This document shows positions 1 through 4,800 of a DNA stretch of 11,904 nt, in pieces. The stretch is from NCBI GenBank assembly GCA_003152255.1, contig PLZT01000484.1, positions 1-11,904 of the forward strand, given 5' to 3'. A program made the position numbers and the translations under genes. The stretch comes from Methylocystaceae bacterium (GTDB lineage Bacteria; Pseudomonadota; Alphaproteobacteria; Rhizobiales; Beijerinckiaceae). The notes beneath the pieces were generated by a model. That model made no database searches and was not told the DNA's origin. It saw only the letters and a list, made by a program, of their open reading frames with translations. Within the stretch, counting starts at the first letter, position 1. The number at the start of each line of letters is the position of its first letter.

Positions 1-125
1 AAGACTTGAACGCCGAGAATGACGAATAGGGGCGGCGTCTCGGTTTGAAATTTGAGCCCGTTGACGGGCGCTCGCGCCGGGGCAATCTTCCGGCTATGCT
101 CGGCGAAACCCGGGGAGGTTGCGCT

Positions 126-737
126 ATGACGACAATAAACGATTTGATTGAGGACTGGATTCAAATGCGAGCGACACTTCAGCGGCAGCTCAAAGCGCTT
201 GAATCTGGGCAGATAACGACCGGGGACGCTATCGTCGGAAGCACGACGGAAGACACCATAATTCGCGTCAAAAAGTGGATTAATGAACTCAATACTCTGT
301 TGAAAGAATACACAAATGCCGCGCAAACTTCAGCCGGCGTCGAGTTCATCGCAGAGAACGGCGGCGGAGCGGGCTTTTGCGCGCGGGATGATGGTTTCTT
401 GTCTATCCCGGCGTCCGCGAGGGCGGGAGTCCGCTCTTGCGGTTCTTCGCCGGAACCGCAAGTTTGCGCTTTGCGTTCTTTCCACCCGCCGGGATTCGGC
501 CCCACGGTTTCTTTCTGCACGTGGATGCATTCGCCGAGGCGGCGCTCCGCACGCATGCGGATTTCGGCTGCGTCAATCTCCAGAGGCTATTGCAGCCCCA
601 GCAATGAACAGCCAGCCGACAATAATGAGCGCAACCCAGATGGCGATAATCGGATGACCAGCGGCGAAAATAAACGCCAAAGACGCGACGATCATCGCGG
701 CGATTCCGAGAATCACCAGCAATCTCAATTGCGGTAG
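126..737 (+). CDS. Small hypothetical 'DW' protein with a run-on C-terminus
   Basis: The start at 126 is chosen because GGGGAGG lies 8 bases ahead of the ATG; an upstream in-frame start at 45 has no such site. The first 72 or so residues look genuine: an N-terminal stretch beginning TTINDLIEDW, a charged amphipathic helix, then SGQITTGDAI and IRVKKWINELNTLLKEY, which suggests a short soluble all-helical protein. I associate this pattern with small conserved hypothetical proteins of Hyphomicrobiales islands that normally end soon after the LLKEY helix; no function is known to me. After about residue 75 the frame runs on as Arg/Ser/Pro-rich sequence, antisense first to a gene remnant (351-583) and then to a membrane-protein gene (573-806). 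I infer that the native stop near 350 was lost and that the last 130 residues are not a selected protein. Confidence is good for the N-terminal part, low for the full length. Confidence 0.6.
   Translation: MTTINDLIEDWIQMRATLQRQLKALESGQITTGDAIVGSTTEDTIIRVKKWINELNTLLKEYTNAAQTSAGVEFIAENGGGAGFCARDDGFLSIPASARAGVRSCGSSPEPQVCALRSFHPPGFGPTVSFCTWMHSPRRRSARMRISAASISRGYCSPSNEQPADNNERNPDGDNRMTSGENKRQRRDDHRGDSENHQQSQLR
351..583 (-). pseudogene. Internal fragment of a mobile-element helical protein (AAEIR...ADAGIDKK family)
   Basis: Read on the minus strand from 583, the frame gives LEIDAAEIRMRAERRLGE, then a V-QKETVG stretch and further on TPALADAGIDKKPSSRAQK. This is the core of a conserved helical protein common in alphaproteobacterial prophages and plasmids (family consensus roughly EIDAAEIRIRAERRLGE...TLADAGIDKKLSSRAQKLA), often found near ParB-like genes. 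Its exact role is not known to me. The piece has no N-terminus: a TAG lies just upstream in frame, where the sequence meets the 3' end of the membrane-protein gene. Its family resemblance ends just past RAQK, where the DNA becomes the plus-strand gene starting at 126. Both ends are therefore broken. The remnant is antisense to the run-on part of that plus-strand gene. Confidence 0.65.
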
Positions 738-806
738 CGCCAAACCGTGGCTAAATTTTCGAATGGACGCCGGTTTTGGAATATGAAATTTGTCCGCTAG
801 TGACAT
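573..806 (-). CDS. Small two-TM inner-membrane protein
   Basis: This 77-residue protein starts at the ATG at 806, which follows a strong GGAGGGG site at proper spacing; the longer in-frame start at 869 has no such site and adds an Arg/Cys-rich tail. The sequence shows a charged N-terminus (SLADKFHIPKPASIRKF), a first hydrophobic segment at about residues 29-51 and a second at about 55-75, ending AAIASGD. Two closely spaced helices predict a hairpin in the inner membrane. I do not recognise the family and suggest no function; phage holins can look like this, but nothing nearby supports that. Its last codons overlap the start of the gene remnant at 351-583 by 11 bases in another frame, so its present C-terminus may have been created by that junction. 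Confidence 0.6.
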   Translation of the reverse strand: MSLADKFHIPKPASIRKFSHGLALPQLRLLVILGIAAMIVASLAFIFAAGHPIIAIWVALIIVGWLFIAGAAIASGD

Positions 807-913
807 GACGCCCCCTCCGCATGGCCTTTTTCGCGCTCTGTTTCGCCACGGCAAACACTCCACGCACACCTGCGGTTATTGGGATAACGTTGAGCGGGCA
901 AAAAAGTTGCGTG

Positions 914-1237
914 TCCAGCTCCACGCCCTTATCGAGCGATGCCCCCGTGACGGCAGCGAGGTCGTCGCCAAGGGCTTCACCGCGCGCGGGCGGCGATTTG
1001 AACAGTTCTTACGCTCTTTCCCGTCGCCTCCGAAGTGCTGGCGGTAAATCGAATCGCAGAATTTGCGACTTGATCCGATTTCCTATCCCCGCCGTGCCGC
1101 GTTTCCGCGTGCAACTCCTCATAGATCGCCTTGCGGCGGAAGATCGCGGAGGCTTCCTGCGACGGCGTGAGCGGCGAGCGGGCTAGGTTCTCGTCGACCT
1201 CCGCAAGCTCGGCAATAATCTTGCGACCAAACATCGC
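914..1237 (-). pseudogene. ParB-like partition protein, 3' half, frameshifted
   Basis: The minus strand from 1234 reads MFGRKIIAELAEVDENLA, RSPLTPSQEASAIFRRKAIY, EELHAETRHGGDRKSDQVA and then FTASTSEATGKSVRTVQIAA. This matches the helical region following the nuclease-like core of the ParB/Spo0J-like family (consensus WEIDENL.R.ELT..E...RRK.IYE..HPET.HGG.R.S...FTADTA..TG.SERTVQ.A). The ParB core itself is missing: an in-frame TGA lies 9 bases upstream of the ATG. A further break follows QIAAR, where a run of CG dinucleotides (979-989) shifts the frame. Resuming one base over gives GEALGDDLAAVTGASLDKGVELD, the expected family continuation, which stops matching near 914. The gene is thus truncated at both ends and frameshifted once. 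Confidence 0.75.
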
Positions 1238-1479
1238 AGGCCCTCACCTGTCGCCTGGCAATCGAATTGCTTGCTGTCACCTGTTGCCATGATCGCGATG
1301 ATCGCGGCTTCCGGCGCGCAAAGGCCGCGCTTGAGCAGGAAGGATATGAGCAAATGATGCACCCGGACCTTCACCACGCAATCATATCGATCATGAAGTA
1401 TGGCTCGCTCGTCCTCGCCCTTAACTTCGCTGGAAAGATCGCCGTGTTCGCCGTGAGGCATATGTAAGCCGCACGCCAT
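1183..1479 (-). CDS. Possible small ORF of unknown nature
   Basis: The minus strand is open from an ATG at 1479 (alternative ATG at 1461) to 1183, giving about 98 residues. The middle has a mixed, protein-like composition (VKGEDERAILHDRYDCVVKV, then a hydrophobic HHLLISFLLKRG and APEAAIIAIMATGDSKQ). The last 17 residues overlap the ParB-like remnant in another frame and are probably not native. A GGGGGTG lies almost against the first ATG, too close for good initiation. It could be a small gene, or a piece of a longer gene cut by the junction near 1240. I do not recognise it. The plus-strand frame opposite (1267-1467) is no more convincing. Confidence 0.25.
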   Translation of the reverse strand: MACGLHMPHGEHGDLSSEVKGEDERAILHDRYDCVVKVRVHHLLISFLLKRGLCAPEAAIIAIMATGDSKQFDCQATGEGLRCLVARLLPSLRRSTRT

Positions 1480-1489
1480 CACCCCCGCG

Positions 1490-1702
1490 CTACCCCGCCT
1501 TCCCGGCCTCAATCCGTCGAATCGCCACTTTCACCCGTTCCCAGTGATACTCGGGGCGGCTAACGTAGTCTCCATCCAGCTGATAGTGCTGGCGTTTGCG
1601 CGCCTCGGAATAGGCTTGGTCTCCAAACCGCTCGATTAGAGCTTTGGCGTCGGCTTCCACAATGACCCGATGTGCGGCTCGGCGACGATACCAATTGGAC
1701 AT
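1490..1702 (-). CDS. Small conserved hypothetical protein (70 aa)
   Basis: The start at 1702 gives a compact, basic 70-residue protein. It opens MSNWYRRRAAHRVIVEADAK, followed by ALIERFGDQAYSEARKRQ, DGDYVSRPEYHWERVKVAI and a basic end. This pattern (an ...EADAxxLIxxFGDxAYxEAR helix followed by HWxxVxxxI) is one I associate with short hypothetical proteins scattered through rhizobial genomes; no function is known to me. The frame is open back to 1849, but the added residues do not look like part of the family. No clear ribosome-binding site precedes 1702, so expression is uncertain. It ends 11 bases before the first possible start of the doubtful ORF at 1183-1479. Confidence 0.55.
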   Translation of the reverse strand: MSNWYRRRAAHRVIVEADAKALIERFGDQAYSEARKRQHYQLDGDYVSRPEYHWERVKVAIRRIEAGKAG

Positions 1703-1968
1703 GGGGAAGCAGTTGGAGAGGCAGAGGTTGACTGGGCGGCGATTATTAATGGTTGGCGCAGAGGCTACGCTTGTTTCCGTCCTTTGCGCAATCGGACGCC
1801 CGGACCTTTCGACGAAGATCACGCCGGCCTGCAATCGCCAGCTGACCACGCCAGGGTTCGCGGCTGGCGCTCGATCAACGCCCAGTTCCCCCGGCCCCTC
1901 GCCCAGTGATGCAACCTTTGATGCTCGAAAAATGTTTCTCTTCCATCCACAAAATGAGGAGGGGAAGC
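1703..1968. other. Gap without a supported gene
   Basis: Frames on both strands are open over parts of this stretch, but none shows a recognisable motif or a good start site. It probably carries the divergent control regions of the minus-strand 70-aa gene and the plus-strand gene that starts at 1969. I see no clear promoter pair. Confidence 0.4.
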
Positions 1969-2214
1969 ATGACTACGCTCATAGCCCTGGCGCGCATGAT
2001 GGAGAGCTACAACCACGCCGTCGCTCAGGAGAGTCAATGCGTAGCGTGGGATAAATTTATCGAGGAATGTCGCTACGATCTGCATCGTCTGCCATCGAGC
2101 GACAAAGCCGATTGCGTCGTTCCGGAGGGGTTCGCGCAATACTGGAGCCTTGTCGCCGCCGGCGAGAGTCCTGACTTCGATCCGAAAAGCGGTAACTGTT
2201 TGTCCGGTGCGTGA
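1969..2214 (+). CDS. Small hypothetical protein (81 aa)
   Basis: The ATG at 1969 follows GAGGAGGGGAAGC, one of the strongest ribosome-binding sites in the window, so translation from here is likely. An in-frame start at 1906 has no such site. The 81-residue protein begins MTTLIALARMMESYNHAVA and continues with a Trp- and acid-rich helix (QCVAWDKFIEECRYDL). A second half containing PEGFAQYWSLV and ESPDFDPKSGNCLSG follows. It has no TM segment and no signal peptide; the three or four cysteines are not arranged as a known metal site. I do not recognise the family. It is the only plus-strand gene in its neighbourhood and ends well before the convergent secreted-protein gene at 2518. Confidence 0.5.
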   Translation: MTTLIALARMMESYNHAVAQESQCVAWDKFIEECRYDLHRLPSSDKADCVVPEGFAQYWSLVAAGESPDFDPKSGNCLSGA

Positions 2215-2517
2215 CGCTAGGAGAAAAGCAGAAATATTGCCCTCCAGCCCCGTCTCGTCGGCAGATTCCGTATGTTCTGTCTCCGGCTATAGGCGCGTCG
2301 ATGTGTCGCCGGACTGGCGCGGGCATAGAGAGGCGGGTAGGGGAGGCAGTGAGCACCCTAATTCCGATTTCCGCTCCTCGTAACGGTGGATTTTGGCGCA
2401 GAGTCGCGCCCCCACTTCTTAGTATGCAAGAGCTCTTGTTTCAGCCGAGCTTCGACGCCGACAGGTCGAGCTTTTCAATTGTCGGCGGTTGCGCAAAAAG
2501 ATCGCCGGCTTTGCGAC
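2215..2517. other. Intergenic stretch between convergent genes
   Basis: No gene is supported here. It contains a weak plus-strand stem-loop at about 2448-2475 (AGCTTCGAC and GTCGAGCT arms with one bulge, followed by TTTTC), which could serve as a weak terminator for the gene ending at 2214 but lies 230 bases away. Open frames across it have no start site or motif. Confidence 0.35.
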
Positions 2518-2802
2518 TTAGCCACCTTGGCAAACTTTGTGATATCGGCGGCAATTGCCCTGGCCTTGCTCGCCCCTCTCCTCTTTATGGAGGCAAGCTC
2601 GCCGCAATTCCCTACATTCCTCTCGAGAGGCGGACCGACCTTGGTCGCGATCATAGCCATCGCGGCGATTGTAGCCATCGCCTCGACCGTAGCCAGGGTC
2701 TACTCGGACGCCGCCCGGCCCAACCTCAATGCCCTGCGAGAGAGCGGAAGTGGGAACGGCAAAGAGAGCCGCAGCAACTATGGCGAAGGCATAAGTGTGC
2801 AT
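2518..2802 (-). CDS. Small secreted Gly/Arg-rich protein with four cysteines
   Basis: The start at 2802 is preferred because AGGAG sits about 6 bases upstream; the ATG at 2808 is too near that site. The 94-residue product has a Sec signal peptide (MHTYAFAIVAAALFAVPTSA with likely cleavage near ALSQ). A short strand GIEVGPGGVRVDPG follows, then a low-complexity stretch of GDGYNRRDGYDRDQGRS type and a C-terminal module with four cysteines (ECREL, ACLH, NCRRY, VCQ). The mature protein should be periplasmic, and the four cysteines could make two disulfides. Similar 'EVGPGGVRV..PG' proteins are frequent in Bradyrhizobium and methylotroph genomes; their function is unknown to me. The long plus-strand frame opposite (2386-2907) is its shadow, including an apparent TM segment. 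Confidence 0.7.
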   Translation of the reverse strand: MHTYAFAIVAAALFAVPTSALSQGIEVGPGGVRVDPGYGRGDGYNRRDGYDRDQGRSASREECRELRRACLHKEERGEQGQGNCRRYHKVCQGG

Positions 2803-2845
2803 GATCATCTCCTATCCATCGCAGTGGCAACGTCAGCGAAGCTAA

Positions 2846-3022
2846 ATGGTTCCCTTGGCGAGCAAAATGACAGCGGCACAGATCGCAGAAGCGCAACGGC
2901 TAGCTAGTGAGTGGAAGCTAACCCCGTCCGCTTTCCGCAGGCGCAAAAACGGCCCTCCGCACATCCGGGCGGGCCGCTTCGTGGCGTCAGGTTGTGCAAC
3001 CGTTCGCCTGCTTGAAGAATGA
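2846..3022 (+). pseudogene. Possible tail of a Sel1-repeat gene
   Basis: A 58-codon plus-strand frame starts with an ATG directly after an in-frame TAA. It reads MVPLASKMTAAQIAEAQRLA, then SEWKLTP. The word (L/M)TPAQIAEAQRLAREWKP is the usual C-terminal end of Sel1-repeat (TPR-like) proteins in alphaproteobacteria, so this looks like the last 25 residues of such a gene without its repeats and with its stop lost. The remaining 30 residues cross a terminator hairpin and are Arg-rich. There is no ribosome-binding site. It could instead be chance; the family assignment rests on one short motif. Confidence 0.35.
2945..2976 (-). terminator. Rho-independent terminator, minus strand
   Basis: CGGCCC (2950-2955) pairs with GGGCCG (2971-2976), with additional CCG/CGG pairing inside, and on the minus strand the stem is followed by TTTTT (the A run at 2945-2949). 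This is a good intrinsic terminator for transcription running leftwards. No convincing minus-strand gene ends just upstream of it, so it may be left over from a lost gene, or it may stop read-through from the membrane-protein gene ending at 3415. Confidence 0.6.
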
Positions 3023-3216
3023 GCGACGTGACTCGCGCGCGCAAGAGCGTCGCATTCTGTCGTGGGTGATAGACAGTCGCGCCGCCCAAGTCTGGCACGC
3101 GTCAAGAACCTGTTGCTGAACAGCCGGTTACGAAAGCCGAAGCGCCGGAAAGCCATGTTTCCGAGGGTGCGCGGTCCATCAGGCTTCGCGATCCAGTCTT
3201 TCAGGGATACGCTCGC
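3023..3216. other. Gap, no recognisable gene
   Basis: The minus frame is open over this stretch as part of a 148-codon frame (2842-3288) with basic Arg/Phe-rich sequence. That frame runs through the terminator and over the recombinase remnant, so it is unlikely to be a real gene. I recognise nothing here. Confidence 0.3.
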
Positions 3217-3431
3217 TGACATTCGGCACAGCCGCTCTCCTGCGAGCCAGATCGGATCGAGAGCGGCCACAAAAGGCGCGGGCGGCATTTGGGCCGTCCG
3301 GCGAAACTCGCGCCTGAACAGCTTGTCTATGCCGGCGCATGATCGTGGACGGGGAAAGCCGGGCGCATGTCGCCCGGTCGCTCGGCGTCGATCCCTCGAC
3401 GCTGCGGCGGCTGCTCATGAAGGAGAGATAG
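3217..3431 (+). pseudogene. Serine recombinase (resolvase/invertase) C-terminal fragment, frameshifted
   Basis: Three plus-strand pieces in shifting frames line up with the end of a resolvase/invertase. They are LLRARSDRERPQKARAAFG (around 3238-3294), which resembles the end of the E-helix ('LIRARTxEGRxRAKARG'), then HLGRPAKLAPEQLVYAGA, then after a one-base shift near 3340 IVDGESRAHVARSLGVDP followed by STLRRLLMKER and a TAG at 3429-3431. The last part is a Hin-type helix-turn-helix of the kind that binds the crossover site. The catalytic N-terminal domain with its serine is absent, so the fragment cannot recombine DNA. At least two frameshifts are needed to read it. It converges on, and overlaps by 17 bases, the 3' end of the membrane-protein gene at 3415-3927. 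Confidence 0.65.
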
Positions 3432-3927
3432 CCGAGCCCGGATCAAGGCAGTATGGCTGAAGGGCGAGCCGTCCCGCATCAATGGCATTCCGATTTGTTA
3501 AGATTGCTTTCAGAGCTGGCTCGGGAACCACTTCGGGGTTTTGGGTTGGACGAGGCAAGGCGGCCAGATATCGGAGTTTGTGTACTGCACTCACTGCTAG
3601 CGTCGCCGCGCTCCAAGCGTCAAAGGGTAGGTCGGCAATGACGCCCTTAGACTGCTCCCAAGATTCTGTTGTAAACTCCTCATACCACCAACGCTTATCC
3701 TTGAGACATAGCACAACTTCAGCCCAGACGCATGATAACTCGTCTTCAACCAGTCGGCATGCCTTCCTTCTTTCATCAGCGCGAATGCGGGCCTCTTTGT
3801 TGTCATCGGCCTGCTGCTGCCTTTGTGCAAGACAATAATTTCCCAATGTAACGATGGCTCCGCCGATAATCGCCCCGGCTAAACTCCCGCCTACACTGAT
3901 GATTGCCACGAGAATGGGTAATTCCAT
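3415..3927 (-). CDS. Membrane-anchored hypothetical protein (N-terminal TM plus cytosolic helical domain)
   Basis: The start at 3927 (MELPILVAIISVGGSLAGAI) is preceded by AGGGAGCGG at a slightly long spacing; the in-frame extension to 3978 adds residues unlike a protein start. A single Gly-rich hydrophobic segment at about residues 4-28 is followed by a charged coiled-coil stretch (QRQQQADDNKEARIRADERR). A cytosolic helical part follows, containing EDELSCVWAEVVLCLKDKRW, WEQSKGVIADLPFDAWSAA and a C-terminal tail. Proteins with this layout (short TM, charged helix, KRWW and a FDAW motif) occur singly in many bacterial genomes; I know of no assigned function. The final residues overlap the recombinase remnant, so the native C-terminus may have been replaced there. 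Confidence 0.6.
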   Translation of the reverse strand: MELPILVAIISVGGSLAGAIIGGAIVTLGNYCLAQRQQQADDNKEARIRADERRKACRLVEDELSCVWAEVVLCLKDKRWWYEEFTTESWEQSKGVIADLPFDAWSAATLAVSAVHKLRYLAALPRPTQNPEVVPEPALKAILTNRNAIDAGRLALQPYCLDPGSAISPS

Positions 3928-3981
3928 AGGCCGCCGCTCCCTACTGTAATGTGCACTGATTCCTAGACCTCCTCGCAAATG

Positions 3982-4033
3982 TCAATAAGTGTTTCCACCG
4001 TAGCAACGTTGAGACAGTGGAAACATTTATTGA
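3982..4033. repeat. 52-bp near-perfect palindrome at the edge of the phage-like block
   Basis: The axis lies between 4007 and 4008. Comparing the two 26-base halves gives 22 identities. The outer 17 bases (TCAATAAGTGTTTCCAC at 3982-3998 against GTGGAAACATTTATTGA at 4017-4033) differ at one position. The centre CAACGTTG (4004-4011) is a perfect 8-bp palindrome on the same axis, and three mismatches lie in the five bases between. There is no T run after either arm, so an ordinary intrinsic terminator is not the best reading, although a strong RNA hairpin would form. It sits 57 bases past the stop of the last phage-like gene and 55 bases ahead of the membrane-protein gene at 3927. Possible roles are a binding site for a dimeric protein, a recombination or resolution site, or a factor-assisted terminator. 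Confidence 0.85.
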
Positions 4034-4089
4034 TTGCGCCGCAAAAACATCTGGTAAGCGGGCCTGTCTTTCCTCCGCAAGCGTCATGG

Positions 4090-4683
4090 TCACGCGAGAT
4101 AGGCGTCACGCTCTTGCGCCGTCATGGCCAGTAGGGCGTCTTCAAGCTCAATCGGTCCGAGCCTGCCAAGCGACGCATGATCGACGCCGCCGCCCATAGA
4201 GGTTTCCGACGGTCCAAACGCCGTCTGGAGATCGTCGCGGAACATTCGATGCGCCTTGCTCAAGATCGCCTTGTCGGAAAGCCCGCGATTGGCCGGATCG
4301 GCGTGCGCTTTCTTCACGGCGGCGTCGAGGGCTACCATCGCCGGATAGCTCTTGGCGACCTGCTTGCCGGTTGTCGACATGAAGTCCTTGACCGCGCCAG
4401 CCCATTGGTTGTGCCGCTGGCCATCGGACATTTCCCTGGCGAGATCGGCTTTCTGCTTCTCCCACTTGATTGCGTCTTTGCGGTCCGTGATGGCGTTCAA
4501 GCCGGCGCGGAACTCCTTGGCAGTAATGTCGCCGTCGTCGAATTTCGCCGTCCAAGCGTCCTCGTGCGCCGCAAGCTGGGCGAGCATCGGGGCCGCATCG
4601 ATTGCGTCGGCGTGCAAGAGCGGGAGCGGCGCAGGCGCGGCGGCCTCGTGCTCGACGGCGGGGATATTGGTTTCGTCGGTCAT
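4090..4683 (-). CDS. Phage scaffold-like / capsid-assembly protein
   Basis: The start at 4683 follows GAAGGA at good spacing; the longer frame to 4752 has no such signal. The 197-residue acidic/Ala-rich protein has a disordered N-terminus (residues 1-35), then HEDAWTAKFDDGDITAKEFR leading into a long charged helix. The middle has KSYPAMVALDAAVKKAHADP, and the end LGPIELEDALLAMTAQERDA then YLA. The 'xxDGxIxxxEYxxxRDxL', 'NPxxxAALDAEVKRLAxDPxNxGxS' and terminal 'LExALAxMTPEQxxxYL' pattern is one I know from hypothetical or scaffolding-type proteins encoded beside portal and capsid genes in prophages. No enzyme motif is visible. Here it is the last gene of the minus-strand block and no capsid gene follows. 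Hairpins lie on both sides of it (3982-4033 and 4719-4788). The phage origin is fairly sure; the scaffold role is inferred. Confidence 0.65.
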   Translation of the reverse strand: MTDETNIPAVEHEAAAPAPLPLLHADAIDAAPMLAQLAAHEDAWTAKFDDGDITAKEFRAGLNAITDRKDAIKWEKQKADLAREMSDGQRHNQWAGAVKDFMSTTGKQVAKSYPAMVALDAAVKKAHADPANRGLSDKAILSKAHRMFRDDLQTAFGPSETSMGGGVDHASLGRLGPIELEDALLAMTAQERDAYLA

Positions 4684-4718
4684 TGTCGTGATCCTTCTGC
4701 TGATTCGGTTGCTGCAAG

Positions 4719-4788
4719 CCCGCTGGCGAGCTTTTGATGGCTTGGGCCACAACAGGTCCGTCGGCCCATCGTTTGGCTCGCCAGTGGG
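4719..4788 (-). repeat. Intercistronic stem-loop between ATPase and scaffold-like genes
   Basis: CCCGCTGGCGAGC (4719-4731) and GCTCGCCAGTGGG (4776-4788) are inverted 13-base arms with one mismatch, and inside them TGGGCC (4743-4748) and GGCCCA (4763-4768) form a second perfect arm pair around a 14-base loop. The element fills most of the 117-base gap between the ATPase stop and the next start. No T run follows it on the minus strand, so it is more likely an RNA-processing or stabilising hairpin, or a protein site, than a terminator. Confidence 0.7.
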
Positions 4789-4800
4789 TTTCTCTGTCGG

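Noticed and set aside
56..69. GCCCGTTGACGGGC hairpin as a terminator
   Set aside because: Six-bp stem with a two-base loop and no T run on either strand; too weak to call.
1003..1015. GTTCAAATC on the minus strand considered as a tRNA T-loop
   Set aside because: No acceptor, D or anticodon arms can be formed around it, and it encodes TVQIA of the ParB-like remnant.
2386..2907. Plus-strand frame with an apparent TM segment
   Set aside because: It is antisense to the secreted four-Cys protein; the hydrophobic run is partly the reverse of the low-complexity coding sequence and there is no good start site.
2842..3288. Minus-strand 148-codon frame
   Set aside because: It runs through a minus-strand terminator and over the recombinase remnant, has no ribosome-binding site, and is composed mostly of Arg, Ser and Ala.
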